This document shows, piece by piece, positions 9,093 through 18,085 of a stretch of DNA of 33,974 nucleotides. How positions within the stretch are numbered: position 1 is the stretch's first letter; each line of letters opens with the position of its first letter. Source of the DNA: an uncultured Endomicrobiia bacterium (lineage in GTDB: Bacteria > Elusimicrobiota > Endomicrobiia > DTEH01); NCBI GenBank assembly GCA_937928765.1, contig CALFVX010000025.1:1-33974 (forward strand), read 5' to 3'. The notes under the pieces were generated by a model. The model saw only the letters and a program-made list of their open reading frames with translations. It was not told the origin of the DNA and did no database searches. The position numbers and the translations under genes are program-made.

Positions 9093-11162
9093 ATGAAACA
9101 AATAATAGAACAACTTACAAGTATCCCAGTAGCAATAATATCAGGAATAATAAGTATGTTGTTTGTTTTTTATTTAAGCATTAAGGTCACAAAATCTGAT
9201 TATGGAGATGAAAAAATGCAAACAATATCATCTCTTATTCGTAAAGGTTCAATAGCGTTTCTTACTCGGGAGTATAAAACTATATCATATTTTTTAGTTG
9301 TATTATTTGTTATACTTTTTTTTGGGGTTGCTAAAAAGACAGCAATAGCATTTGTAATAGGAGCATTGTGTTCTATGTTAGCAGGAGTAATAGGAATGAA
9401 TATTTCAACTTTATCTTCTAGCCGCACTGCAAAAAAATGTGAAAGTTCTTTTAATGATGCATTAGGTATAGCATTTCCTGGTGGTGCTGTTATGGGACTT
9501 TCAGTTGTAGGATTAGGATTGTTAGGATTAGGATTGGTATATTTTGGTTTTATCTTATTTTTAACAAATTATGGTTCTTCTGTTTTTGAAGCAGTAAAAG
9601 AAGCGACTTCTATGATAGTAGGTTTTTCAATGGGAGCAAGTTCAATAGCGTTATTTGCCCGTGTAGGTGGTGGAATTTATACAAAAGCAGCAGATGTAGG
9701 TGCTGATTTAGTAGGTAAAGTAGAGAAAGGTATACCAGAAGATGATCCTCGTAATCCAGCTGTTATTGCAGACAATGTTGGTGATATGGTAGGTGATTGT
9801 GCAGGTATGGGTGCTGATCTTTATGAATCATATATTGGAGCAATTGTTTCAGGATTAGTAATTGCTGTTTTTAATCTCAATGATGTAAAATCAGCTATGT
9901 TGTGTTTATTAATAGCTTCAGTTGGAATTTTTAGTTCAATTATAGGAGTATTTTTTGTAAAAACAAACAAAGAAGAAGACCCACAGATTACATTAAATAA
10001 AGGTCTAACTGCTTCAATGATAATTTTTGTAATAGGAACATTTTTATTGTCAAAATTCTGGTATAATAATTTAAAAGTTTTTTGGTCAATAATTTCTGGA
10101 TTATTTGCAGGAATGGTTGTAGGTTTTGTTGCACAATATTATACTTCTGGAAGAACTGTAAAACAAATTGCAGAACAAGCAAAGACAGGTCCTGCTACAG
10201 CAATTATAGAAGGTACAGCAGTAGGAATGATTTCAACATTAATTCCTTTAATTTCTATTGCATTAGCAACAATAATTGCTTATAAACTACAAGGTGTTTT
10301 TGGTATAGCTTTGTCAGCATTAGGAATGTTAGCATTGACAGGAACAACTGTAGCAATTGATGCTTACGGACCCATAGCAGACAATGCCGCAGGTATTGCA
10401 GAAATGGCACATATGGGCCAAGAAGTAAGAAAAAGAGCAGAACGGCTTGATGCTGTAGGTAATACTACTGCAGCTGTAGGTAAAGGTTTTGCAATAGGTT
10501 CTGCTGCGTTAACAGCGTTAGCTTTATTTTCTGCTTATGGAGAAACTGTTGGATTAAGTAATATTGGAATAAACATTTTAGATGCAAGAGTTATAACAGG
10601 TATGTTTATAGGATGTGTAATGCCATTCTTTTTAATTTCTAAAACGCTACAAGCAGTAGGTAGAGCTGCATATTCTATAGTTGAAGAAGTAAGAAGACAA
10701 TTTAAAGAAATTCCTGGACTTTTAGAAGGCAAAGCTTTACCAGATTCTGCAAGATGTGTAGATATTACAACACAAGCTGCACTTAAAAAAATGATAATTC
10801 CTGGAGTTTCAGCAATAATACTGCCTGCTTTGGTTGGAATAGTATTAGGCAAAGAATCGCTCGGTGGATTTTTAGCAGGTTCTTTGATTACAGGTGTTCC
10901 TTTAGCAATATATCTTGCAAATTCTGGTGGTGCATGGGATAACGCAAAAAAATATATTGAAGAAGGTAATTTAGGTGGCAAAGGTTCTGATACTCATAAA
11001 GCATCAGTTGTAGGTGATACGGTTGGAGATCCATTTAAAGATACTTCAGGTCCTTCTTTGAATATTTTGTTAAAACTAATGTCAGTAGTAGCATTAGTTT
11101 TTGGCGGATTAATAATTTCTATTAACCAATGGTTGATAAAAATTTTACCTTTTTTAGGATAA
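9093..11162 (+). CDS. hppA: Membrane-bound pyrophosphatase, K+-dependent, probably Na+-translocating
   Basis: A 689-residue, roughly 16-span integral membrane pump that couples pyrophosphate hydrolysis to Na+ or H+ export. Canonical motifs: [20 protein letters not shown] and the PPi/Mg site [15 protein letters not shown], then [15 protein letters not shown], and the C-terminal [17 protein letters not shown]. Potassium dependence is read from Ala460 in [10 protein letters not shown] (K+-independent enzymes carry Lys there). The gate Glu245 in LYESY is at the place typical of Na+-pumping enzymes (T. maritima Glu246) rather than one turn later as in plant H+ pumps; the ion is therefore inferred Na+, though some H+-pumping clades share this Glu. 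The usual DNVGDNVGD is DNVGDMVGD here. ATG is 6 nt after AGGAGAG. It leads the next gene cluster. Confidence 0.96.
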   Translation: MKQIIEQLTSIPVAIISGIISMLFVFYLSIKVTKSDYGDEKMQTISSLIRKGSIAFLTREYKTISYFLVVLFVILFFGVAKKTAIAFVIGALCSMLAGVIGMNISTLSSSRTAKKCESSFNDALGIAFPGGAVMGLSVVGLGLLGLGLVYFGFILFLTNYGSSVFEAVKEATSMIVGFSMGASSIALFARVGGGIYTKAADVGADLVGKVEKGIPEDDPRNPAVIADNVGDMVGDCAGMGADLYESYIGAIVSGLVIAVFNLNDVKSAMLCLLIASVGIFSSIIGVFFVKTNKEEDPQITLNKGLTASMIIFVIGTFLLSKFWYNNLKVFWSIISGLFAGMVVGFVAQYYTSGRTVKQIAEQAKTGPATAIIEGTAVGMISTLIPLISIALATIIAYKLQGVFGIALSALGMLALTGTTVAIDAYGPIADNAAGIAEMAHMGQEVRKRAERLDAVGNTTAAVGKGFAIGSAALTALALFSAYGETVGLSNIGINILDARVITGMFIGCVMPFFLISKTLQAVGRAAYSIVEEVRRQFKEIPGLLEGKALPDSARCVDITTQAALKKMIIPGVSAIILPALVGIVLGKESLGGFLAGSLITGVPLAIYLANSGGAWDNAKKYIEEGNLGGKGSDTHKASVVGDTVGDPFKDTSGPSLNILLKLMSVVALVFGGLIISINQWLIKILPFLG

Positions 11163-11175
11163 TTTTTTAGGATAA
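11150..11175 (+). repeat. 13-bp perfect tandem duplication at the hppA/epimerase junction
   Basis: TTTTTTAGGATAA occurs twice back to back (11150-11162 and 11163-11175). The first copy encodes the last residues and TAA stop of the pyrophosphatase. The second copy is non-coding and its AGGA lies 8 nt before the epimerase ATG, acting as that gene's ribosome-binding site. Confidence 0.85.
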
Positions 11176-11180
11176 TCTAT

Positions 11181-12107
11181 ATGAAAATATTAATAACTGG
11201 TGCAGCAGGATTTATTGCTTCTCATATTGTAGATGAATGTATTAACCGAGGATGGGAAGTTGTTGTAGTAGATAATCTTTTTTCTGGAAGAAAAGAAAAT
11301 TTGAATAATAAAGCAAAGTTTTATAAAGTGGATATTATAGACTATTCTTCATTGCAAGAAATTTTTAACAAAGAAAAACCACAAATTGTTAACCATCATG
11401 CTGCTCAAATTGATGTAAGAAAATCTGTTTTAGATCCACAATATGATGCAAATGTTAATATAATAGGTTCCTTAAATTTGTTAGAGCTATCTGTAAAATT
11501 TAAGGTTGAGAAATTTATTTTTGCATCTTCAGGTGGAACCATATATGGTGAATGTAAAAACAAAAAACCACCAAAAGAAACTGCTTTTGCATCACCAGAA
11601 TCTCCTTATGGTTGTGCAAAACTTGCTGTTGAATATTATATGAGTTATTATAATAAAGTTTATGGTTTAAAAACAATTTCTTTAAGATATTCAAATGTTT
11701 ATGGACCGAGGCAAAATCCGTTTGGTGAAGCAGGAGTTGTTGCAATTTTTGGTTATCTTATGTTAGAAAATAAAGAGGTGAATATTTTTGGTGATGGCAA
11801 ACAGATGCGCGATTTTGTTTATGTTTCAGATGTTGTTGATGCAAATATAAAGTGTATTTTAAAAGATATAAACTTTGGAATTTACAATGTAGGCACACAG
11901 AAAGCTACTTCTGTAAACGAATTGTTTAGAATCTTGTGCAAAATTATTAAGTATGATAAAAAACCTAAATATCAGCCTGCAAGAAAAGGAGAACTGTTTA
12001 AAAGTTATCTTGATATATCTAAAATAAAAAAAGAACTGAAGTGGAGTCCAAAAGTTTCTCTTAACGACGGGTTAAAAAAAGTTGTAGAATATTTTAAATC
12101 TTGCTAA
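11181..12107 (+). CDS. NAD-dependent NDP-sugar epimerase (GalE-like extended SDR)
   Basis: A 308-residue cytoplasmic Rossmann enzyme of the extended short-chain dehydrogenase family, most like UDP-glucose/UDP-GlcNAc 4-epimerases. It has the nucleotide-binding GAAGFIA (residues 7-13), Asp31 that should bind the NAD ribose, the SSGGTIYGE segment (116-124) typical of the short bacterial/archaeal GalE-like group, and the catalytic Tyr143-xxx-Lys147 in SPYGCAK. Later motifs RYSNVYGPRQNP and GDGKQMRDFVYVSDVV are characteristic. It would supply a nucleotide sugar for the surface glycan polymerised or attached by the two ligase-like proteins downstream. Exact sugar specificity cannot be read from sequence. 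It sits 18 nt after hppA and 16 nt before recR. Confidence 0.88.
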   Translation: MKILITGAAGFIASHIVDECINRGWEVVVVDNLFSGRKENLNNKAKFYKVDIIDYSSLQEIFNKEKPQIVNHHAAQIDVRKSVLDPQYDANVNIIGSLNLLELSVKFKVEKFIFASSGGTIYGECKNKKPPKETAFASPESPYGCAKLAVEYYMSYYNKVYGLKTISLRYSNVYGPRQNPFGEAGVVAIFGYLMLENKEVNIFGDGKQMRDFVYVSDVVDANIKCILKDINFGIYNVGTQKATSVNELFRILCKIIKYDKKPKYQPARKGELFKSYLDISKIKKELKWSPKVSLNDGLKKVVEYFKSC

Positions 12108-12123
12108 ATTATAAATTTTTATA

Positions 12124-12732
12124 ATGGAAAAATCTAGGCTTATCCAGGAATTTATAGATTTGTTTAAAACTTTTCCTTCAGTAGGACCAAAGACAGCTGA
12201 ACGGTTTGTATATCATTTGTTAAACAACCCACAAATTTTAGAATATTTTACAGAAATACTTAAACAGATAAAAGAAAAAATTGTTAAATGTCAATACTGC
12301 AACGATTTTTCAGATACCAATCCTTGTAAAATTTGTTCTGATAAAACAAGAGATACAAAAATTTTATGTATTGTGGAAAAACATCAAGATATTTATGCAA
12401 TAGAGACAACAGGATATAAAGGTTTATATTATATCCTCTATAAAATAATAAATCCTTTGGAAGGTAAAACATTAAAAGATATCGATTTAGAGAGTTTAAT
12501 AAAAAGATTAACTGATGTCTCTAAAGATATCCAACCACAAGAAGTTATAATTGCAACAAATTTTACTACTGAAGGAGAACTTACAGCAAATTATATTGCA
12601 GAGTTTATTAAATTTAAAAATATTAATATAAAAATTTCTCGTATAGCAAAAGGTTTACCTACAGGTGCAGAAATTGAATATTCTGATCCTAAAACACTTT
12701 CTTTTGCTTTAAAAAATAGAATAAGTTTTTAA
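12124..12732 (+). CDS. recR: Recombination mediator protein RecR
   Basis: A 202-residue cytoplasmic protein of the RecFOR pathway that helps load RecA on gapped DNA; length matches the family (about 200). Domains in order: helix-hairpin-helix FPSVGPKTAERFVYHLL (residues 17-33), a C4 zinc finger with Cys56, Cys59, Cys68 and Cys71, a Toprim domain starting LCIVEKHQDIYAIE (acidic Glu85), and the C-terminal ATNFTTEGELTANYIAEF and RIAKGLPTGAEIEY blocks. The usual YHVLGGxxSPLDG loop is YYILYKIINPLEG here, a noticeable but family-compatible change. dnaX and ybaB, frequent recR neighbours, are absent. Instead the gene lies between an epimerase and the ligases, with only 5 nt to the next ATG. Confidence 0.95.
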   Translation: MEKSRLIQEFIDLFKTFPSVGPKTAERFVYHLLNNPQILEYFTEILKQIKEKIVKCQYCNDFSDTNPCKICSDKTRDTKILCIVEKHQDIYAIETTGYKGLYYILYKIINPLEGKTLKDIDLESLIKRLTDVSKDIQPQEVIIATNFTTEGELTANYIAEFIKFKNINIKISRIAKGLPTGAEIEYSDPKTLSFALKNRISF

Positions 12733-12737
12733 AATTT

Positions 12738-15362
12738 ATGAAAAATTTACAAGAAAAACAAACTAATAATTCTGGTTATTATTTATATTTTTTGTTTGAT
12801 AATATTATAAAATATAGTATCTCAATACTTTATCTTTTAATTGCTGTGATGTTTTATTTGCGCACATACGATTCTTGTCAGATAAAGATTACTCTTACAC
12901 AAATTGGTGGTAGTGTAATTATTTTGTTTTGGTTATTGAAATTTTTAGAAGATCCTAAAGATACAACTAAATTTTATTTATATAATTGGCAAATACTTTT
13001 ACCTTTTGTTTTGTTTTTGCTATCTGGAATACAATCTCATTTTCTAATCTCTCCTTTGAAAAAAGCTTCTGGTATGGAATTATATCGTAGAGTTATATAT
13101 ATGCTTACAGCAATAGTTGTAATTCGTGAGATTAATAGTTTAGAAAAATTTAATAGAATATTAAGATGGTTATTTTTAGCACTTTTTATTTCTACTTTTT
13201 ACGGAATAATACAATATATAGATGGTAAGTTTTTTTTGCCTAATCCAGAACCTGGAATAGATCCGTTTATTTGGAGACAAGCGTTTGGTTCAAGGATATT
13301 TTCAACTTTTGGTAATCCAAATTTTTATGGTGATTTTTTAGTAGCTATGGGTCCGGTTGTTTTAGCAATGTTTGTTTATAAAAAAAATCCATTTTATTTA
13401 ATTTTGTGGTTAATGACATCTTTCAATGCTTTTTTTACTTATTCTAAAGGTACTTGGATAGGTTTTGCAGCTGGATTTGTATATTTTTGTTTTTTTTATG
13501 TAATATTTTTTTCTCATACAAAAGTTCAAAATATTAAAAAATATGTTTTTATAGGTATAATATTAACAATTTTAATAACAGGAGTTGGAGTTTATAAACA
13601 ATGGACTTCTAACACAAGTTCTGCAAAGTTTAGAATTTACACCTGGCTTTCCTGTTGGGAAATGATAAATACTTCACCAATATTGGGTAGAGGAATTGGA
13701 ACTTTTTATGTTACGTATCCTGCATACAGAAGACCACAAATATTTTATATTGAAGGAAAACATAATACAGAATCTGATCATCCAGAAAACGAATATTTAG
13801 AGGTGTGGTATGATGAAGGTATTATTGGTTTTGGCATATTTTTATGGTTGATAATTACATTAATAATTACTGCTGTTAAAACATTAAAAGTTTTTTCTAC
13901 TCCAACTGTTATTGTAGATAAAAAAGGTAGGCAAAAACAAATATCAGAAGATATTCGTGCTTATTATATGTTAGGATTACTTTCTGGATGGATGGGTTCT
14001 TTAACACATAATTGGGTTTGTGTATCTATGAGATTTGTTTCTTCTGGTAGTGTTGTGTGGTTGTTAGCAGGATTAGTTTCTTCGCTTATTGTAAATCATC
14101 CTTTATTAGAGAAATCTAAAGAAAAAAATGTTATATCTTGCTCACTTGCATTATTTTTGATATCCATTTTTTGGCTATTAAATTTTTTGTGGTGGAAAAT
14201 GACAGAAAATGTAGCTTTTACAGTTTCTTTTATACTATTAATAATTGGGTTATTGATGGAGTCTGGAAAAACTAAAATTGGTGATGAAGAAGAAAAGTTA
14301 AAGTTTAATTTTAAAATAATTTTAAAAAATCCTATCAAAAGAATTATACAAATTGTTTTAATAATTTTTACATTTTATATCGCAAAAGTTTTTAGAGGGT
14401 ATTTTGTAGGAGATATACATCATAATATTGCAATATTTTATTCTAAACAAGCAAAATGGCAAGAAGCGTTGACGAATTATAACATTGTTGCAAAAAATAA
14501 TCCTGGGTTTATAATGTGTCATTATTTTATGGGAAATGTTTTTAACGACAGATGGTTGCTTCAAAGAGAATTTCATCCAGAATATGGTGACAACGAAAAT
14601 GATAAAGCATGGAGTGAGATTGATTCTAATAAAAAAGGAAGGGTTGATCCAGAAAGAGCTATTGCGAAATATCAGGATGTATGGAGATTAGCACCTAATT
14701 ATGTACAATCACATCATCAAGCAGGTGTAGTATATTTGAAATTAGCTGATTATTTTAAAAGTTTAAACAACCAACAAAAAGCACTTTTTTATTACAACAA
14801 AGCATTAGAATATTTTTGGAAATATCATAAAATAGACCCTATCTTTCCTGTAAATTATCAAAGGATGGCTTATGTATATTCTCATCTTGGAGATATTGAT
14901 ATGGTTGAAAAAATGTATAAAGGCCATTTATTTACACAGTGGCTATGTCAAACAGTAGAAGATGTAATAAATCCTAAAAAAATTAAAACAGAACAAGAAA
15001 GAAAGGAATATGAAATGCTAAAAAAACAATTTGAAGAAGAAACTAAATGGTATTGTTGTGATTATCATAAAAGACAACATTATTTATTGTCTACAGAAGA
15101 TTGGGCAAAAAAAAGAGCGAATGAATATTCTGACTCATATCTACAATTAGCAGTTATAGAGTTATATTCTAAAAATAATCCTTCAGAAGCAGAAAAGTTT
15201 GCTTTAAGATCAATAAATAGATATAAACAAAATTTTAATGCTTGGAAATTTTTAGTAAAATTTTATCAAGATAAAAACCAAAAAGAAAAACTTAGCAGTT
15301 TATTAAATTATTATAGAACACAATTTCCTGAAGATCCACAATTTTTGAATCTTACAAAATGA
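12738..15362 (+). CDS. O-antigen ligase/polymerase (Wzy_C) family protein with C-terminal TPR domain, copy 1
   Basis: An 874-residue protein. About residues 25-560 carry roughly 12-14 membrane spans with the O-antigen ligase family pattern; the rest is a soluble helical TPR-like region. Family marks are the FSTFGNPNFYGDFL motif in an early periplasmic loop and the large catalytic loop ending HPENEYLEVWYDEGIIGFG, with the conserved His348 and Glu352. The enzyme class transfers undecaprenyl-linked glycan to an acceptor (lipid A, protein or a growing chain). After residue 560 come TPR-like helices (WQEALTNYNIVAKNNPGFIM; KALFYYNKALEYFWKYHKIDP), with a non-TPR insertion around residues 720-790 containing a CC pair. 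It starts 5 nt after recR and ends 7 nt before its paralogue. Whether it is ligase, polymerase or protein O-glycosyltransferase is open. Confidence 0.85.
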   Translation: MKNLQEKQTNNSGYYLYFLFDNIIKYSISILYLLIAVMFYLRTYDSCQIKITLTQIGGSVIILFWLLKFLEDPKDTTKFYLYNWQILLPFVLFLLSGIQSHFLISPLKKASGMELYRRVIYMLTAIVVIREINSLEKFNRILRWLFLALFISTFYGIIQYIDGKFFLPNPEPGIDPFIWRQAFGSRIFSTFGNPNFYGDFLVAMGPVVLAMFVYKKNPFYLILWLMTSFNAFFTYSKGTWIGFAAGFVYFCFFYVIFFSHTKVQNIKKYVFIGIILTILITGVGVYKQWTSNTSSAKFRIYTWLSCWEMINTSPILGRGIGTFYVTYPAYRRPQIFYIEGKHNTESDHPENEYLEVWYDEGIIGFGIFLWLIITLIITAVKTLKVFSTPTVIVDKKGRQKQISEDIRAYYMLGLLSGWMGSLTHNWVCVSMRFVSSGSVVWLLAGLVSSLIVNHPLLEKSKEKNVISCSLALFLISIFWLLNFLWWKMTENVAFTVSFILLIIGLLMESGKTKIGDEEEKLKFNFKIILKNPIKRIIQIVLIIFTFYIAKVFRGYFVGDIHHNIAIFYSKQAKWQEALTNYNIVAKNNPGFIMCHYFMGNVFNDRWLLQREFHPEYGDNENDKAWSEIDSNKKGRVDPERAIAKYQDVWRLAPNYVQSHHQAGVVYLKLADYFKSLNNQQKALFYYNKALEYFWKYHKIDPIFPVNYQRMAYVYSHLGDIDMVEKMYKGHLFTQWLCQTVEDVINPKKIKTEQERKEYEMLKKQFEEETKWYCCDYHKRQHYLLSTEDWAKKRANEYSDSYLQLAVIELYSKNNPSEAEKFALRSINRYKQNFNAWKFLVKFYQDKNQKEKLSSLLNYYRTQFPEDPQFLNLTK

Positions 15363-15369
15363 ATTTTTT

Positions 15370-17757
15370 ATGAATAGTAGAACAGTTAAATTTTTATTTT
15401 ATTTGCTAATAACAATCTCACCATTAATATTTTTTACAGATTTAACCAGAAATCCTTATTACTTTCAGATTTTTTTTGCTCAATCAGGAATGGTTCTTCT
15501 GTGGATTTTAATATTACTAAAACAAAAAGGAAAATTATTACATAAAACAAATCCTTTTGAATTACCAATGTTTATGTTTTATTTTTTTGCAGTAATAACT
15601 TGGTTAGTTTCAATGTTTCTTCTTAAACACAACTATCACATACCTGAACTTATAGAAAACGGAGTTAAAGTTTATGGAAAAAATTATTTTTTTATGAGTA
15701 TGTTTAATGAAGGATTTAAAAAATTTATTTTTACAATTACTAATGTTATTTTAGTTTATCTTTTTGCAACAGATTATGTTAATAAAGGAAATTTTTACAA
15801 AATTTATTTTACTTTTTTCTTTATAGGATTTTTAGCAAGTATATATGGAATATTACAATATTTTGGTATAGAACTTATATGGCCAAAAGTTTTAAATCCT
15901 TTTGGAGGTAGATGTGTTTCAACTTTTGGAAATCCAAATTTTTTATCTTCGTTTTTGATTCTGTTGTTTCCCATAATGTTTGTTAATTATTTATATGGAA
16001 AAAAAACATTTGTAATGTTTGTTTTTATAATAACATATTTTTCTGCTTTGTTATCAACATTGACAAGATCTTCATGGTTAGGATTATTTTTTGGGTTAGT
16101 ATTTTTGTGTATTTTAATTTTTATGTTTAACAAAGAATTAATATTAGAAAAAAAAGGAAGATTAATATTTTTGTCAATGTTTTTATTAGCATTATTTATT
16201 TTTTGGCCACAAACTCCAGTAGGAGGTAATCCTGCACCTTTTGGAAGATTATATGAAATACAACAAGCGAAAGAGGTTTATTCTCCTTTACACCAAAGAT
16301 TTCTTATATGGTTAAGTGGTTGGGATATGCTAAAAGAAAAATTTTTTTTAGGTAAAGGATGGGGATTATTTGAGCTGTTTTATCCTTTTTATCAAAATAA
16401 ATATTTGTTTATTAAAAAACTTTCTTTTAGGACCCATGCAAATAATGCTCATAACGAGATTATAGAAGTATGGTCTCAAACAGGTACTATTGGTTTAGGA
16501 CTTTATATTTTGTTTTTTGTTTGTCTTTTTGTTTATTCGTATAAACTTATAAAATATTTAAAAGATGATTATGAAAGAGTTATAGTAATTTCTTTAATTT
16601 CTTCTGTTTTGGCAATGCTAGTAGATAACATGCTTAATGTTACGATACATTTTTGTATTCCAGCATTTTTGTATTTTTTTATTATTGGAAGTATACCTGT
16701 TTTTGATTCCACAAGGAAAAAGAAAGATATAATCTTACCTTTAGGTTTAAATTTTTTATTGATTTTTTTTGGTATCTTTATAATATTTAGGTTAACCTTT
16801 AATTTCTTAGGTGAGATAAATTATTTTAAAGGGTTTAAATATTCAAAACGCAATGACTTAGATAAAGCATTACATTTTTTATCCAAAGCTAATAAATTTC
16901 AAAAGTATGAAGTTAACAACAATTATGAGTTAGCAAATACTTATGCTCGACTTAAAAAGAACAAAGATGCGATAAATTATTATTATGAAGCGTTAGCAAG
17001 TAATTTTGGTTATGATGAGATACATTTTAATTTAGCAACAGTTTTTGTTCAACAAAAAGAGTTAGATATAGCAAAAAAACACTATTCACAAGCATTGTTT
17101 ATTAATCCTTTATCTAAAGAAGCGTATTTAGCTTTAGGTAGTTTGATGTTGATGATTTCAGAAAACAATCTTAATGAGGCAATAATATTTTTTACAAGGG
17201 CAGTTGAGTTGTTTAAAGAAGACAAAGATTTATACAATAATTTAGGATATCTTTATGTAAAAAATAATGAGGAGGAAAAAGCGTTGGAATTTTATAAAAA
17301 AGCTTTGCATATAGATGCAAATTTTGAGTTAGCAAGAAAAAATTATATTTTTTTAGCAGAAAAATTAAAAATTAAACAAGAAGATAATATAATACTACAA
17401 TATAATAAACTTTTAAAACAACTTGAAAAAAATGTTAAAGAAGGCAAATTAGATGAAGTCGAAGAAATTAGTGAAAAAATATTAGAAATTTTTCCAAACG
17501 ATGTCATTGCGAAATTTTATTTAGCAAATATATATTATACACATAATAAAAATGAAGATGCAGTAAGATTGTATCAGGAGATTATCTTATCTCAACCAGA
17601 TAATCTCAATGCGAGGTATAACCTTGCGTTGGCTTTAATAAAGTTAAAACAATATTCTCAAGCAGAAAAACAGCTTGAATATATTTTGTTGAAAGAGCCT
17701 AATAATCAAATTATCAAACAGCAAATACAACAACTAAAAGAATTTAATAATTTTTAG
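15370..17757 (+). CDS. O-antigen ligase/polymerase (Wzy_C) family protein with C-terminal TPR domain, copy 2
   Basis: A 795-residue paralogue of the preceding protein with the same architecture. About 12 membrane spans lie in residues 1-490, with VSTFGNPNFLSSFL as the early-loop motif and the catalytic-loop end NAHNEIIEVWSQTGTIGLG (His361, Glu363). From about residue 495 there is a cleaner TPR array than in copy 1: ALHFLSKANKFQKY, AINYYYEALASNFGY, AKKHYSQALFINPLSKEAY, AIIFFTRAVELF, ALEFYKKALHIDANFELA, then further units to the end. The two proteins diverge outside the motifs, so this is an old duplication. Only 7 nt separate the genes. The TPR part is probably periplasmic or cytoplasmic scaffold for an acceptor protein; topology would settle which. 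Confidence 0.86.
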   Translation: MNSRTVKFLFYLLITISPLIFFTDLTRNPYYFQIFFAQSGMVLLWILILLKQKGKLLHKTNPFELPMFMFYFFAVITWLVSMFLLKHNYHIPELIENGVKVYGKNYFFMSMFNEGFKKFIFTITNVILVYLFATDYVNKGNFYKIYFTFFFIGFLASIYGILQYFGIELIWPKVLNPFGGRCVSTFGNPNFLSSFLILLFPIMFVNYLYGKKTFVMFVFIITYFSALLSTLTRSSWLGLFFGLVFLCILIFMFNKELILEKKGRLIFLSMFLLALFIFWPQTPVGGNPAPFGRLYEIQQAKEVYSPLHQRFLIWLSGWDMLKEKFFLGKGWGLFELFYPFYQNKYLFIKKLSFRTHANNAHNEIIEVWSQTGTIGLGLYILFFVCLFVYSYKLIKYLKDDYERVIVISLISSVLAMLVDNMLNVTIHFCIPAFLYFFIIGSIPVFDSTRKKKDIILPLGLNFLLIFFGIFIIFRLTFNFLGEINYFKGFKYSKRNDLDKALHFLSKANKFQKYEVNNNYELANTYARLKKNKDAINYYYEALASNFGYDEIHFNLATVFVQQKELDIAKKHYSQALFINPLSKEAYLALGSLMLMISENNLNEAIIFFTRAVELFKEDKDLYNNLGYLYVKNNEEEKALEFYKKALHIDANFELARKNYIFLAEKLKIKQEDNIILQYNKLLKQLEKNVKEGKLDEVEEISEKILEIFPNDVIAKFYLANIYYTHNKNEDAVRLYQEIILSQPDNLNARYNLALALIKLKQYSQAEKQLEYILLKEPNNQIIKQQIQQLKEFNNF

Positions 17758-17803
17758 TTAAATATTGAAATGTTGTTTTTTAATTAATACTAAACTAAAA
17801 TTA

Positions 17804-17842
17804 GTGGTGAAAATTAAGTTGTTGGCTTAATTTTAACACTAC
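17804..17842 (+). promoter_or_regulatory. Strong hairpin in the cold-shock gene leader
   Basis: AAAATTAAG (17810-17818) pairs perfectly with CTTAATTTT (17826-17834) around a 7-nt loop. The outer arms GTGGTG (17804-17809) and CACTAC (17837-17842) continue the stem with one G-U pair and a two-A bulge, giving about 15 base pairs. No T-tract follows, so it is not a standard intrinsic terminator. It lies 31 nt before the csp start, so a leader-RNA control element or mRNA-stability structure is the better reading. Confidence 0.6.
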
Positions 17843-17856
17843 TGCATCTTAAAAAA

Positions 17857-17866
17857 AGGAGGTGAA
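17857..17866 (+). promoter_or_regulatory. Near-perfect Shine-Dalgarno deciding the GTG start of csp
   Basis: AAGGAGGTGA matches the full anti-Shine-Dalgarno over ten bases and sits 6 nt before the GTG at 17873. It is by far the strongest ribosome-binding site in the window and fixes the non-ATG start. Confidence 0.85.
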
Positions 17867-17872
17867 GTTATT

Positions 17873-18085
17873 GTGGCAAAAGGTAAGGTAAAATGGTTCA
17901 ATGAGAGAAAAGGTTTTGGGTTTATAAGCTGTGATGACGGTTCTGGCGATGTATTTGTGCATTTTTCTGGTATACAACAGAAAGGGTTTAAAACTTTAAG
18001 AGAAGGTGATGAAGTAGAATTTGAAGTAACAAATACAGACAAAGGGCCCAAAGCAGTTAATGTAAAACGTTTAGGGAGAATGTAA
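17873..18085 (+). CDS. Cold-shock domain protein (CspA family)
   Basis: A 70-residue single OB-fold RNA/DNA chaperone, the normal length of the Csp family. RNP1 is KGFGFI (residues 14-19) and RNP2 is DVFVHFSGI (about residues 26-34); the opening [11 protein letters not shown] and final VNVKRL are typical. The start is GTG with an exceptionally strong ribosome-binding site. It stands alone between the glycan genes and secA, with a hairpin upstream and a structured intergenic region downstream, so it is probably its own transcription unit and highly expressed. Whether it is cold-induced or constitutive cannot be told. Confidence 0.96.
   Translation: MAKGKVKWFNERKGFGFISCDDGSGDVFVHFSGIQQKGFKTLREGDEVEFEVTNTDKGPKAVNVKRLGRM

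Noticed and set aside
10535-10981. 148-codon open frame on the - strand inside hppA
   Set aside because: It lies wholly opposite the highly conserved pyrophosphatase coding sequence, has low-complexity Pro/Ser/Ala composition and no recognisable motif, so it is a shadow frame.
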